Origin: Aldehydirespirator sp965203575
GTDB lineage: Bacteria > Actinomycetota > Acidimicrobiia > Acidimicrobiales > Aldehydirespiratoraceae
Reading direction: 5' to 3'
Assembly (NCBI GenBank): GCA_965203575.1
Contig: OZ241894.1
Coordinates: forward strand, 1,178,001 to 1,242,000
Length of the DNA stretch: 64,000 nucleotides
The notes below the pieces were generated by a model that was given only the letters and a program-made list of their open reading frames with translations, did no database searches and was not told the origin of the DNA. Positions 21,944 to 30,151 of this stretch are shown one piece after another. Each line of letters starts with the position of its first letter. Within the stretch, counting starts at the first letter, position 1. A program made the translations under genes and the position numbers.

Positions 21944-24066
21944 CCACGGCCACGCCGCCCGCCGCGCCGTCGTCGGCTTCAAGCACCATCGAGGCCCGGC
22001 TGGCCCTCGACCGGCAGCGGCGGTTGCGCTCCGGCGGGGGGCTCGCCATAGGCGTGGCCGTGCTGGTCGCGGTACAGATCGCCCTCAGCTCGCTGGGAGG
22101 ATTCCCCGAGTCGCTGACGATCCCGCTGGCGGACTGCATCGACGACGCCCGCCGATGGGTAATCAACAACCAGACGAGCCACTGGAGCTTCTCGTTCTTC
22201 TTCAACCCGGTGAGCGACTCCATCGACTGGGGCCTGCGCGCCGTCGAGTCATTGCTGCTGTGGCTGCCGTGGTACGTGGTGGTGGGCGCGACGGCCATGG
22301 TGGCGGCCTCCGTTATGGGGATGCGGGCCGGACTGCTGGTCGCGGCCGGGGTGGTGTACTTCGGGGCCATCGAACTGTGGGAGGAGAGCCTCCAGACGGT
22401 GGCGCTGATGACGGTGGCGGTGGGAATCTCGGTCGCCATCGGCGTTCCGGTCGGGATCCTCTCGGCCCGCTACGACCGGTTGCAGCGGAGCCTGAGACCC
22501 CTGCTGGACGCCATGCAGACCCTGCCCGCGTTCGTGTACCTGATCCCGGTGGTGCTGCTGTTCGGCGTCGCCCGCGTGCCGGCCATCATCGCCACGGTGG
22601 TCTACGCCCTGCCGCCGGTGATCAGGCTCACCGACCTGGGCATCCGGACGGTCTCGCCGGCCACGGTGGAGGCGGCCGAGATGTTCGGCGCCACGCCGCG
22701 CCAGACCCTGCGCAAGGTGCAGCTCCCCCTGGCGCTGCCCAGCGTGCTCACCGGCATCAACCAGACGATCATGATGGCGCTCAGCATCGTGGTGATCGCG
22801 GCGCTCATCGGGGCCGGGGGCCTGGGCCAGGTGGTGCTGGAGTCCCTCCGGCGGCTCTTCGTCGGGCGGGCGCTGGAGGCCGGGCTGGCCATCGTGGTCC
22901 TGGCCATGCTCCTGGACCGCGTCACCCACGGGTTCGCGGGTCTGGGCACCCGCCGTCGCAGGCTACGCCTGATGCCCGACTCCATGGAGCGCCTTGGGTT
23001 CGTGAGGATGGTCGAGGGCGCGCTGGAATCCGTCGATCGAACGCTGCGCACGTTGGGTGCAGTGCTGGCCCGGCCCATGCGTCACGCCCCGGGCCTCGTC
23101 CCGCTGGCCCGGCACCCCCGCTGGGTGCTGGGATTCCTCGCGCTCGTGGCGGTCACGGTCGCCAGTGCCGCTCTCGGGCGGCCCGAGTTCCCCTCGGCTG
23201 TCACGTTCTCGTTCGCGCCGGCCATCGACTGGCTGGTGGACTGGGTCCGGGACAACCTCTACGAGATCGGCGGGACCTGGTTCGGGACCGGCTGGTTCAG
23301 CGACTCCATCACGATCTACGCGGTGACGCCGCTGCGGGAGCTGTTCAGCGCGGATTTGGCCTGGCCGGTGGTGGTGCTGGCGGTGGCGCTGACCGGCTGG
23401 CGGCTGGGCGGGGCTCCGCTGGCCACGTTCTGCACTGCGTGCGTGGCCGGCTTGGGGTTCCTCGGGATGTGGACGCTGTCGATGGACACCCTGGCCCAGG
23501 TCATCGTGGCGGTGGCCATGGCCATCGTCTGCGGCATCCCCCTCGGCGTCCTCGCGGCCCGCAGCGACCGGTTCGAGCGGATGCTCAAGCCGGTGCTCGA
23601 CTTCCTGCAGACCATTCCCAGCTTCGTGCTGCTGGTGCCGGTGATCATCATGTTCAACGTGGGGCGGATCCCGGGGATCATCGCCTCGGTGCTCTACGCG
23701 CTCCCGGCCGCGACCCGGCTCACCAATCTCGGCATCCGCCAGGTGGAGGGCGAGGCCACCGAGGCGTCGAGGGCCTTCGGCGCCACCCGGGGCCAGACGC
23801 TGCGCAAGGTCCAGCTGCCCCTGGCTGCGCCGAGCATCATCGCCGGGATCAACCAGACGGTGATGCTGGTTCTGGCCATGGTGGTGATCGCCGGACTGGT
23901 GGGCGGCGGCGGCCTGGGTCTGGAGACGGTGAAGGGACTGAGGCGGACGGACTCGGTGGGGTCGGGCTTCGTGGCCGGCCTGGCCATCGTGCTGCTTGCG
24001 ATGCTGCTCGACCGCCTGCTGCAGGCCTGGACGAGGCGGTTCACCCCTGTGGAGGGCGGCCCCTAG
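21940..24066 (+). CDS. Double ProW-like betaine-type ABC permease (two fused permease domains)
   Basis: This 708-residue membrane protein contains two copies of the ProW/OpuAB permease domain. The first copy is at about 160-360 and the second at about 510-705, joined by a cytoplasmic linker. The copies share near-identical landmarks: VGIPSVAIGVPVG/CGIPLGVLAAR, LDAMQTLPAFVYLIPVV versus LDFLQTIPSFVLLVPVI, FGATPRQTLRKVQLPLALPS versus FGATRGQTLRKVQLPLAAPS, and INQTIMMALSIVVIAAL versus INQTVMLVLAMVVIAGL. The EAA-loop (GATxxQTLRKVQLPLA) occurs in both. A single chain can thus supply both transmembrane halves of the importer. The start is GTG 21940 overlapping the ATPase stop. Confidence 0.88.
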   Translation: MTTATPPAAPSSASSTIEARLALDRQRRLRSGGGLAIGVAVLVAVQIALSSLGGFPESLTIPLADCIDDARRWVINNQTSHWSFSFFFNPVSDSIDWGLRAVESLLLWLPWYVVVGATAMVAASVMGMRAGLLVAAGVVYFGAIELWEESLQTVALMTVAVGISVAIGVPVGILSARYDRLQRSLRPLLDAMQTLPAFVYLIPVVLLFGVARVPAIIATVVYALPPVIRLTDLGIRTVSPATVEAAEMFGATPRQTLRKVQLPLALPSVLTGINQTIMMALSIVVIAALIGAGGLGQVVLESLRRLFVGRALEAGLAIVVLAMLLDRVTHGFAGLGTRRRRLRLMPDSMERLGFVRMVEGALESVDRTLRTLGAVLARPMRHAPGLVPLARHPRWVLGFLALVAVTVASAALGRPEFPSAVTFSFAPAIDWLVDWVRDNLYEIGGTWFGTGWFSDSITIYAVTPLRELFSADLAWPVVVLAVALTGWRLGGAPLATFCTACVAGLGFLGMWTLSMDTLAQVIVAVAMAIVCGIPLGVLAARSDRFERMLKPVLDFLQTIPSFVLLVPVIIMFNVGRIPGIIASVLYALPAATRLTNLGIRQVEGEATEASRAFGATRGQTLRKVQLPLAAPSIIAGINQTVMLVLAMVVIAGLVGGGGLGLETVKGLRRTDSVGSGFVAGLAIVLLAMLLDRLLQAWTRRFTPVEGGP

Positions 24067-24080
24067 CGCCCGGGTGCATG

Positions 24081-24127
24081 TTCTTGACGTAGTTGTACCG
24101 CTCTGAGGCGGACAACTACGTCAAGAA
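24081..24127 (+). terminator. 16 bp perfect inverted repeat between convergent operons
   Basis: Bases 24081-24096 (TTCTTGACGTAGTTGT) pair perfectly with 24112-24127, and the loop holds a further 4 bp pair (24098-24101 with 24108-24111). The arms are much less GC-rich than the surrounding DNA. The element fills most of the 72 bp between the permease stop (plus) and the CaiD-like stop (minus), so a bidirectional terminator is the simplest reading. A regulatory palindrome is the alternative. Confidence 0.6.
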
Positions 24128-24138
24128 AGCAGGCGGCC

Positions 24139-24936
24139 CTAGGCACCCTGCCAGCGGGGGGCGCGGCCCTCGGTGAAGGCCCTGGGGCCTTCGGCGGCGT
24201 CCTCGGAGACCAGCATGGCCTCGTAGGCGACCAGCTCGCCGGATCGCAGCAGTTCGAAGGCTTGGTCCAGCGGCAAATGCCGGGTGCGGTCGCGGATCTG
24301 GCCGATGGCAGCCACCGACAGCGGGGCAGCCTCCACGATCCGGGCGGCCAGGGCCCGGGCCTCGGCCATGAGATCGGCGCTGCCGACCACCGAGTTGACC
24401 AGCCCCCAGCGCAGCGTCTCGGCCGCATCGAGGCGCCGGCCCGCGTAGAGGACCTCGTTGGCCACCACGGGCGGGAGCATCCGGGGCAGGCGCACCGACG
24501 CGGTGTCTGGCACTATCCCCAGCAAGGCCTCCGGCAGCCAGAAGCGGGCGTGCTCGGCGGCCACCACGAAGTCGGCGGCCAGCACCATCTCGAATCCGCC
24601 GCCCACCGCCATGCCGTTGACCGCGGCGATCACCGGCTTGAGCAGGCCGGGCAGCTCGCCGAACCCCCCGAAGCCGCCCTCGCCGTAGTCGGCCTCGAAC
24701 TCCTCGCCTCCGGCCGCCGCGTTGAGATCCCAGCCCGCACTGAAGAAGCGGTCACCGGCAGCCGTGAGTATCGCGACCCGCAGATCAGGATCGTCGCGGA
24801 AGGCAGCGAACACCCCGCTCAGCTCACGGCTGGTAGCCGCGTCGATGGCGTTGGCCTTGGGCCGATCGAGGGTGACCTCGAGCACCGGCCCTTGCACGAC
24901 CGCCTTCACCGCGCCGGCAGAGGCTGCCTCAGTCAC
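24139..24936 (-). CDS. caiD: CaiD-like carnitinyl-CoA dehydratase (enoyl-CoA hydratase family)
   Basis: This 265-residue crotonase-fold protein strongly resembles E. coli CaiD in its motifs: RPKANAIDAATSRELS, FRDDPDLRVAILT, FFSAGWDLNAAA, KPVIAAVNGMAVGGGFEMVL and LPEALLGIVPD, with a C-terminal SEDAAEGPRAFTEGRAPRW. The two catalytic glutamates correspond to E116 and E136. CaiD interconverts carnitinyl-CoA and crotonobetainyl-CoA. GTG 24936 overlaps the stop of the ligase gene. It is last of a four-gene operon whose other members also fit carnitine or betaine acyl-CoA chemistry. The one variation is TAS in place of SGG after VPD. Confidence 0.85.
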   Translation of the reverse strand: MTEAASAGAVKAVVQGPVLEVTLDRPKANAIDAATSRELSGVFAAFRDDPDLRVAILTAAGDRFFSAGWDLNAAAGGEEFEADYGEGGFGGFGELPGLLKPVIAAVNGMAVGGGFEMVLAADFVVAAEHARFWLPEALLGIVPDTASVRLPRMLPPVVANEVLYAGRRLDAAETLRWGLVNSVVGSADLMAEARALAARIVEAAPLSVAAIGQIRDRTRHLPLDQAFELLRSGELVAYEAMLVSEDAAEGPRAFTEGRAPRWQGA

Positions 24937-27143
24937 GGTCGGATGCCTCCGTCCTGATCGGACGCCCCGGCCACCAGCATCAGCACGTCGGCGGCGACGG
25001 CCGCGCTGAGCGTGACCATGAGGGGATTGATCTCGACTTCGATGATGCCGAGATCGTCGCGCACCAGTGCGCGCAGCGCAGAGACCGTCTCGACCACCGC
25101 GTCGACCGCAGCACTGGGGCGACCCCGATGGCCGGCCAGTATCGGCCAGACCCGCAGGCTGCGCAGAGCTTCAAGAGTGTCGGTCGCCGACGCCGGCAGC
25201 AGCAAGCAGGCGGTGTCGTCTAGCAACTCCGCCAGAGTCCCACCCGCGCCGAGAGTGAGCAGCATCCCCACTGGAGGCGCGGATCTAACGCTCACCAGCA
25301 ACTCGGCCACGGTGCCGGTGACGCAGGACTCCACCATCACGGTCCCGTCCGCGCCGGCCAGGCGCCGGACCGCAGCCGCTACCTCCTCCGGGCCTTCGAG
25401 ACCAACCGCCACCCCACCGACTTCTGTCTTGTGGGCGAGGCCTGTGGTCTTGACCACGACCGGGAACCCGATCTCGGCGGCCGCTGCCGGGGCCTGGTCC
25501 GCAACTACGACAACTCCGGCAGGCACAGATACACCGACCTTGTCCAGGCGGCGCTTGGCCTCAAGCTCCGGCAACACGGTGGCACCGGGCCCGCCGTCAT
25601 CTGTCACACCCCTTCCATACGGTCGCTCCGGCTGGCGGTTCGACCCGGCTCCAGCTTCGGGGGCCGGTCCATCTGATCCACGGCGAAGGGAGGACGGCCA
25701 TTGGCCGGCTGACAAGAACAGTGGGGCCGACGGCGGCAGCAAGATGTCGGCGGGTCCAGACGTGCGGGCCTGCCCCCACGCCGCGGCCGCCTCCAATGTC
25801 GACAGGGCGGTGTCGATGTCGCCGCAGGCGGCCAAACCCAACTCGGCGGCCCGGGCGCGGGCCTCCTCCGGCAGGTTCTCCGCCAGCGAGGCGGCGATCA
25901 CACCGGGAGTGCTGCTAGCGGAGCAGGCTTCGCCGAAGGCCCGCAGGGTGGGCCACCAGCGCGACCGGTCGAGCCCCTCGGCCGGGAAGTCGATCACCAG
26001 GAGCGCGGCGTCGAAGGGAGAGGGAGTGGGCTGCCGGCCGTCCGTGCCGAGGGCGGCGCGGAAGCAGCCGGCCAGGCGGGCCTCGTCGCCCCAGATGAAT
26101 GTGTGGTAGTCGAGCGGGTTGGTGACTGCGACCCGGCCGTCCAGAGCGGATGCCACCCGGTCGGCGTGGTCGGGGGCGAACGGCGGGAAGCTCAGGCTTC
26201 GGCCGCGGCTGCGGTCGGCGACCAGCGCCGCCTCGCCGCCGGAGCAGCTGAGGGACACCAGCCGGTTGCCCGCGAGCGGTCCGAGGGCACACAGGACAGC
26301 GAGGGTGTCTAGCAACTCGGGCAGCGAGTGCACCCGCCGGATGCCCAGCCGATCGAACAACGCTCCGTAGGCCGCGTCGTCGCCCACCAGCGAGGCTGTG
26401 TGGGTGACGGCGATGGCTCCGGAGGTCTCCGAGGCCCCGAGCTTGAGGACCACCACCGGCAGGCCCCTGCGGCGAGCAGAAGCAGCCGCGGCAACGAAGC
26501 GCTCGACGTCGTCCAGTGCCTCGATGCATAGACCGACCCCGGTGACTGCTCCATCTGCGACCATGGCCTCGAACGCCTCCGAGATGCCCACGTCGGCCTG
26601 GTTCCCCAGCGTCATCACCCAGACGATGTCGAGGCACCGGCGCTGCATGGTGAGGCTGACGGCGATGTTGCCGCTCTGGCTCAGCAGAGCGACACCGCTA
26701 TCTGTGCGGGACAGACCGTGGACGTCCGGCCACAATGCCGCGCCGGTCGGAGCCGACAGCGTCCCGTAGCAGTTGGGCCCGACTATGGGCATGCCTGCTG
26801 CCGCGGCGACCAGCTCGGCTTGGAGGGCCGCTCCGGCCTCGCCGGTCTCGGCGAAACCGGAGGCGTGGCAGATGGCGGCGCCGGTGCCGGCGGCCGCCAA
26901 CTGGCGCACCACCTCGACGGTGGCGTCGCAGTCCACGCCCACGAAGGCGGCATCGGCGGCCTCCGGTAGCTCGCCCACCGAGGCGAACGTGGGAAGGCCG
27001 CGCAACTCCCGGCTCCGGTTGACGGCCCACATGTCGCCCGAGAACCCGAACGAGCGGGAGGCGTCGATGGCCAGCTCGGCGGCTGCGCCCCCTATGAAGG
27101 CCAGCGACCGGGGCCGCAGCAGCCGATCGAGCCGACTCTCCAT
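24933..27143 (-). CDS. ADP-forming acyl-CoA ligase (acetate-CoA ligase type)
   Basis: This 736-residue protein fuses the alpha and beta parts of NDP-forming acyl-CoA synthetases. Residues 1-125 are the CoA-binding Rossmann domain (SLAFIGGAAA, MPIVGPNCYGTLSA). About 145-440 are the succinyl-CoA-ligase-like domains with the phosphorylated His in IAVTHTASLVG (H248). A linker of about 80 residues rich in Ser, Gly and Pro follows. About 530-730 are the ATP-grasp domain (LEAKRRLDKVGVSVPAG, FPVVVKTTGLAHKTEVGGV). It would activate an acid to its CoA ester with ATP. By context the acid is carnitine, crotonobetaine or a related betaine, in the role CaiC plays in E. coli (inference). Confidence 0.87.
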   Translation of the reverse strand: MESRLDRLLRPRSLAFIGGAAAELAIDASRSFGFSGDMWAVNRSRELRGLPTFASVGELPEAADAAFVGVDCDATVEVVRQLAAAGTGAAICHASGFAETGEAGAALQAELVAAAAGMPIVGPNCYGTLSAPTGAALWPDVHGLSRTDSGVALLSQSGNIAVSLTMQRRCLDIVWVMTLGNQADVGISEAFEAMVADGAVTGVGLCIEALDDVERFVAAAASARRRGLPVVVLKLGASETSGAIAVTHTASLVGDDAAYGALFDRLGIRRVHSLPELLDTLAVLCALGPLAGNRLVSLSCSGGEAALVADRSRGRSLSFPPFAPDHADRVASALDGRVAVTNPLDYHTFIWGDEARLAGCFRAALGTDGRQPTPSPFDAALLVIDFPAEGLDRSRWWPTLRAFGEACSASSTPGVIAASLAENLPEEARARAAELGLAACGDIDTALSTLEAAAAWGQARTSGPADILLPPSAPLFLSAGQWPSSLRRGSDGPAPEAGAGSNRQPERPYGRGVTDDGGPGATVLPELEAKRRLDKVGVSVPAGVVVVADQAPAAAAEIGFPVVVKTTGLAHKTEVGGVAVGLEGPEEVAAAVRRLAGADGTVMVESCVTGTVAELLVSVRSAPPVGMLLTLGAGGTLAELLDDTACLLLPASATDTLEALRSLRVWPILAGHRGRPSAAVDAVVETVSALRALVRDDLGIIEVEINPLMVTLSAAVAADVLMLVAGASDQDGGIRP

Positions 27144-27148
27144 GAAGC

Positions 27149-28309
27149 TCAGCAGCCGAGGGGCCGCAGCATGTCACGCGACACGATGTGGCGCTGGATC
27201 TCGCTGGTGCCGTCCCAGATGCGATCAACTCGGGCGTCGCGCCAGATCCGCTCCAGCGGCATCTCGTCCATGAGCCCCATCCCGCCGAGGATCTGGATGG
27301 CCTCGTCCGAGACGAACTGCAGCATCTCGGTGGCGGACAGCTTGGCCATGGCCGCGTCGGCGTCAGCCATCTCGCCACGCGCCGACAGCCACGCGGCCCG
27401 GTAGGTCATCATCTCGGCCTCCAGCAGGCGGGTGCGCATGTCGGCCAGCTTGAACGACACTCCCTGGAACCGCCCGATGCGCTGCCCGAACTGCTCGCGG
27501 GTGGCGGCCCAGTCGAGGGCCACCGACAGGGCCCGGTCGGCCCGCCCCAGGCACACCGCGGCCACCTGCAGGCGGGTGCTGCCCAGCCACTCGTTGGCCA
27601 CGTCGAAGCCCCGGTGCTCCTCCCCCAACAGCTTGGAGGCCGGCACCCGGGCATCGTCGAAGTTGAGGATGAAGTTGTGGTATCCCCGGTTCGACACGCA
27701 GTTGTAGCCAGCCACCCGCTCGACGCCGGGGGTGTCGAAGTCCACCAGCAGCGACGAGATCAACTTGCAGGGGCCCCGAGGGGTGTCGGTCGCGCCCGTG
27801 GCCGCGAACAGGATCACGTAGTCGGCCAGGTCGGCGTGGCTGATGAAGTGCTTGGTGCCGTTCACGACGAATTCGTCGCCCCGGCGCTCGGCCCGGCAGG
27901 TCATGCCCCGAAGGTCGGAACCGGCGTCGGGCTCGCTCATGGCCAGGCACTCCACCCGCTCGCCCCGCACCGTGGGGACCAGGTACTCCTCGACCTGGTC
28001 GCCGGTGCAGGCCCGCAGGATGTTGGACGGGCGGGCCACGATGTAGTGCAGGGCGTAGGCGGTCCATCCGAAGGCCCGCTCGGCCATGGCCAGGGTCAGG
28101 TCGTCGAGGCCGCCGCCGCCGAGCTCTACGGGCATGTTGGCCGCGTACAGGCCCGCGTCGATGGCCTTGCCGCGGATCTCCTCCACCAGTTCGGGCCGCA
28201 CCTGGCCGATGCGCTCCACCTCTTCTTCGTGGGGGATCAGCTCGCGCTCGGTGAAGGCGCGCACGGTGTCGACCGCCATCTGCTGTGAGTCGCTGATCGA
28301 GAAGTCCAA
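27149..28309 (-). CDS. Acyl-CoA dehydrogenase (crotonobetainyl-/betainyl-CoA type by context)
   Basis: This 386-residue flavoprotein has the full acyl-CoA dehydrogenase layout: N-terminal helices, the FAD/substrate loop CLAMSEPDAGSDLRGM, the beta domain, REQFGQRIGRFQGVSFKLAD, and the C-terminal QILGGMGLMDEMPLERIWRD. At the place where many members carry the catalytic Glu (YEGT), this protein has Asp (IWDGTSEIQRH, D366), so the base may be Asp or sit elsewhere. The start is TTG 28309, chosen for the AAAGGAG site 7 bp upstream and the normal family N-terminus DFSISDSQQ. It lies in the carnitine-type operon; the substrate is an inference. Confidence 0.87.
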   Translation of the reverse strand: MDFSISDSQQMAVDTVRAFTERELIPHEEEVERIGQVRPELVEEIRGKAIDAGLYAANMPVELGGGGLDDLTLAMAERAFGWTAYALHYIVARPSNILRACTGDQVEEYLVPTVRGERVECLAMSEPDAGSDLRGMTCRAERRGDEFVVNGTKHFISHADLADYVILFAATGATDTPRGPCKLISSLLVDFDTPGVERVAGYNCVSNRGYHNFILNFDDARVPASKLLGEEHRGFDVANEWLGSTRLQVAAVCLGRADRALSVALDWAATREQFGQRIGRFQGVSFKLADMRTRLLEAEMMTYRAAWLSARGEMADADAAMAKLSATEMLQFVSDEAIQILGGMGLMDEMPLERIWRDARVDRIWDGTSEIQRHIVSRDMLRPLGC

Positions 28310-28325
28310 GCCGGGCTCCTTTCGC

Positions 28326-29816
28326 TCAAGCCTTGGGGCTCGGGATTGCCATTCCGCCGCCGACCTGCGGCGGCACCGGCATCGAGGCGTGGGCAGCGGT
28401 GACCGCGGCCACTGCGGCCGCGGGGCCATCCAGCACCGGCGCACTGCGGCCGGCTGCCGTGTCGACGTGGACCAGCATCTGCTCACCGGTGCACAGCATC
28501 TCGCCGTCGCGGTACATGGCGTGGAAGATGTGCAGCCGCTTGGCGTCGCTGCCGAGCACCTGGGTGGTGACCCTCAGCGTCTCGCCCTCGGAGGCCTCCC
28601 GCAGGTGGTTGAGGTGGGTCTCGACCGTGTAGTAGGAGTGCCCGCCGTTCCGGTAGGACTCGTCGATGCCGACGTAGCGGAACAGGGCGTCGGACGCCCA
28701 CCCGAAGGCCGTCAGGAACGCCCACTCGGTCATGTGGCCGTTGTAGTCCACCCAGCCGGGCTCCACGACGGCCGAGTACAGCGCCAGCGGGGCTGCGATC
28801 TCGGTGCCGGGCGTCCACGGCGCGGCCTCGGTGGAGGCCTTGGCGGCCAGGATCCGAGCCTCCCGCTCGGCGATGAGGCGGCCGGCGCCGACCCCGCTCG
28901 GTCGCAGCGCCCGCATCACCGCCAGCAGGCAGTCGTCCCTCTGCCGCTCCAACTCCGCGATGGACCGCCCGCCGGCCTGTTCGCCGGTGCCCGCAGCCAT
29001 GGCCTCGATCAGCTCGGTGCTCAGCTCAGGCGCCTCCAGCCGGGTCCACGGCAGCTTCAGCGCGGGCCCGAACTGGCCCAGCATGTGGCGCATCCCGCCC
29101 TCGCCTCCGGCCAGGTGGAAGGTGAGGTTGGTGCCCATCGCCGCCCAGCGCAGGCCGGGGCCGTAGACGATCGAGTCGTCCAGCTCGGCGGTGGTGGCGA
29201 CACCGTCGTTCACCAGATGCAGGTTCTCGCGCCACAGCGCCTCCTGCAGACGGTCCGACAGGTAGCCCTCGACCTCGTTGCGCACCAGCAGAGGGTGCAT
29301 CACCAGGTCGTCGTAGTGGGCCATAGCCGCAGCAACGGTCACCTCACTGGTGGCCTCGCCAGGCACCACCTCGACCAACGGCAGCAGGTACACGGGGTTG
29401 AACGGATGGCCGATCACAAGCCGCTCGGGATGATCGAGCCCGTCGGCAAGACGGGTGGGCAGCAGCCCCGACGAGCTGCTGGCGATCACCGTCGCCGGAT
29501 CGGCCTCCGAGTCCAGCCGTTGAAGCAGCGACCGCTTGACCCCTTCGTCCTCCGGGGCGCTCTCCTGAACCCAGTCGGCGCAAGCCGCGACCTCCTCCGG
29601 GCTGCCGGCCCACCGCAGCCGGGCCGGGCCGGCCCCGGGGAACAGTCCCAGTCGAGTCGCTGAGGGCCAGGCCCGCTCGACGGCGGCCCGGAGCCGATCC
29701 TCGGCGCCGCGGCCGGGATCCCACGCGACCACGTCATGGCCCCGGGCCAGAGCGCGCACCGCCCACCCGGAGCCGATGACGCCCGTTCCCGCCAGCCCGA
29801 TGGTCCTCGCCGTCAC
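28326..29816 (-). CDS. L-carnitine dehydrogenase fused to a hotdog thioesterase
   Basis: This 496-residue bifunctional protein has an N-terminal 3-hydroxyacyl-CoA-dehydrogenase-type domain with NAD loop GLAGTGVIGSGWAV (about 8-21), SSSSGLLPTRLA, GHPFNPVYLLPLVEVVPG (containing the catalytic His) and VRNEVEGYLSDRLQEALWRE. The C-terminal domain (about 345-465) is a 4-hydroxybenzoyl-CoA-thioesterase-like hotdog fold (PGWVDYNGHMTEWAFLTAF, GHSYYTVETHLNHL). This fusion is known for L-carnitine dehydrogenase/betainyl-CoA thioesterase, which oxidises L-carnitine to 3-dehydrocarnitine and releases glycine betaine from its CoA ester. It is first in the catabolic operon, with a GGGAGG site before GTG 29816. 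Confidence 0.87.
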   Translation of the reverse strand: MTARTIGLAGTGVIGSGWAVRALARGHDVVAWDPGRGAEDRLRAAVERAWPSATRLGLFPGAGPARLRWAGSPEEVAACADWVQESAPEDEGVKRSLLQRLDSEADPATVIASSSSGLLPTRLADGLDHPERLVIGHPFNPVYLLPLVEVVPGEATSEVTVAAAMAHYDDLVMHPLLVRNEVEGYLSDRLQEALWRENLHLVNDGVATTAELDDSIVYGPGLRWAAMGTNLTFHLAGGEGGMRHMLGQFGPALKLPWTRLEAPELSTELIEAMAAGTGEQAGGRSIAELERQRDDCLLAVMRALRPSGVGAGRLIAEREARILAAKASTEAAPWTPGTEIAAPLALYSAVVEPGWVDYNGHMTEWAFLTAFGWASDALFRYVGIDESYRNGGHSYYTVETHLNHLREASEGETLRVTTQVLGSDAKRLHIFHAMYRDGEMLCTGEQMLVHVDTAAGRSAPVLDGPAAAVAAVTAAHASMPVPPQVGGGMAIPSPKA

Positions 29817-30151
29817 CGCACCCTCCCTTTATGGGCCGTCGGCCGCGCCCCGCGGCCGGCATCCCGGCATTCCTCTGCGGGCGCAGTATCGCACCGCCCG
29901 ACTCTCTAGTGCAGGACACCATCGCGGCTCGCTCGCTCCGAGGCCGCACACACCCCACAACAACCCGGCCAACACGCCCCCACCAACGAACCTCGCCACC
30001 GAAATCACACAAGAACACACTGACCCCAACCACTCACGAATTCTCGTGAACGATCAGGGCTAGACCTATCCGGCTTGGCCTCTCCGAAGTCCTTTGAGAC
30101 CGTGCTGCTTCACACATCAATCACAACGACTCCCTGTATCCATGGATATGG
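29817..30151. other. Noncoding region between the catabolic operon and the surface-protein locus
   Basis: This 335 bp stretch has no credible gene. It must hold the promoter of the carnitine-type operon (leftward) and that of the S-layer-homology gene (rightward). Its right half is visibly less GC-rich and has A/C-rich runs. Two small symmetric elements are present: a 5 bp stem CACGA/TCGTG at 30035-30048, and a perfect 12 bp palindrome TATCCATGGATA at 30137-30148 directly before the long-form start of the next gene. No promoter could be assigned with confidence. Confidence 0.6.
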
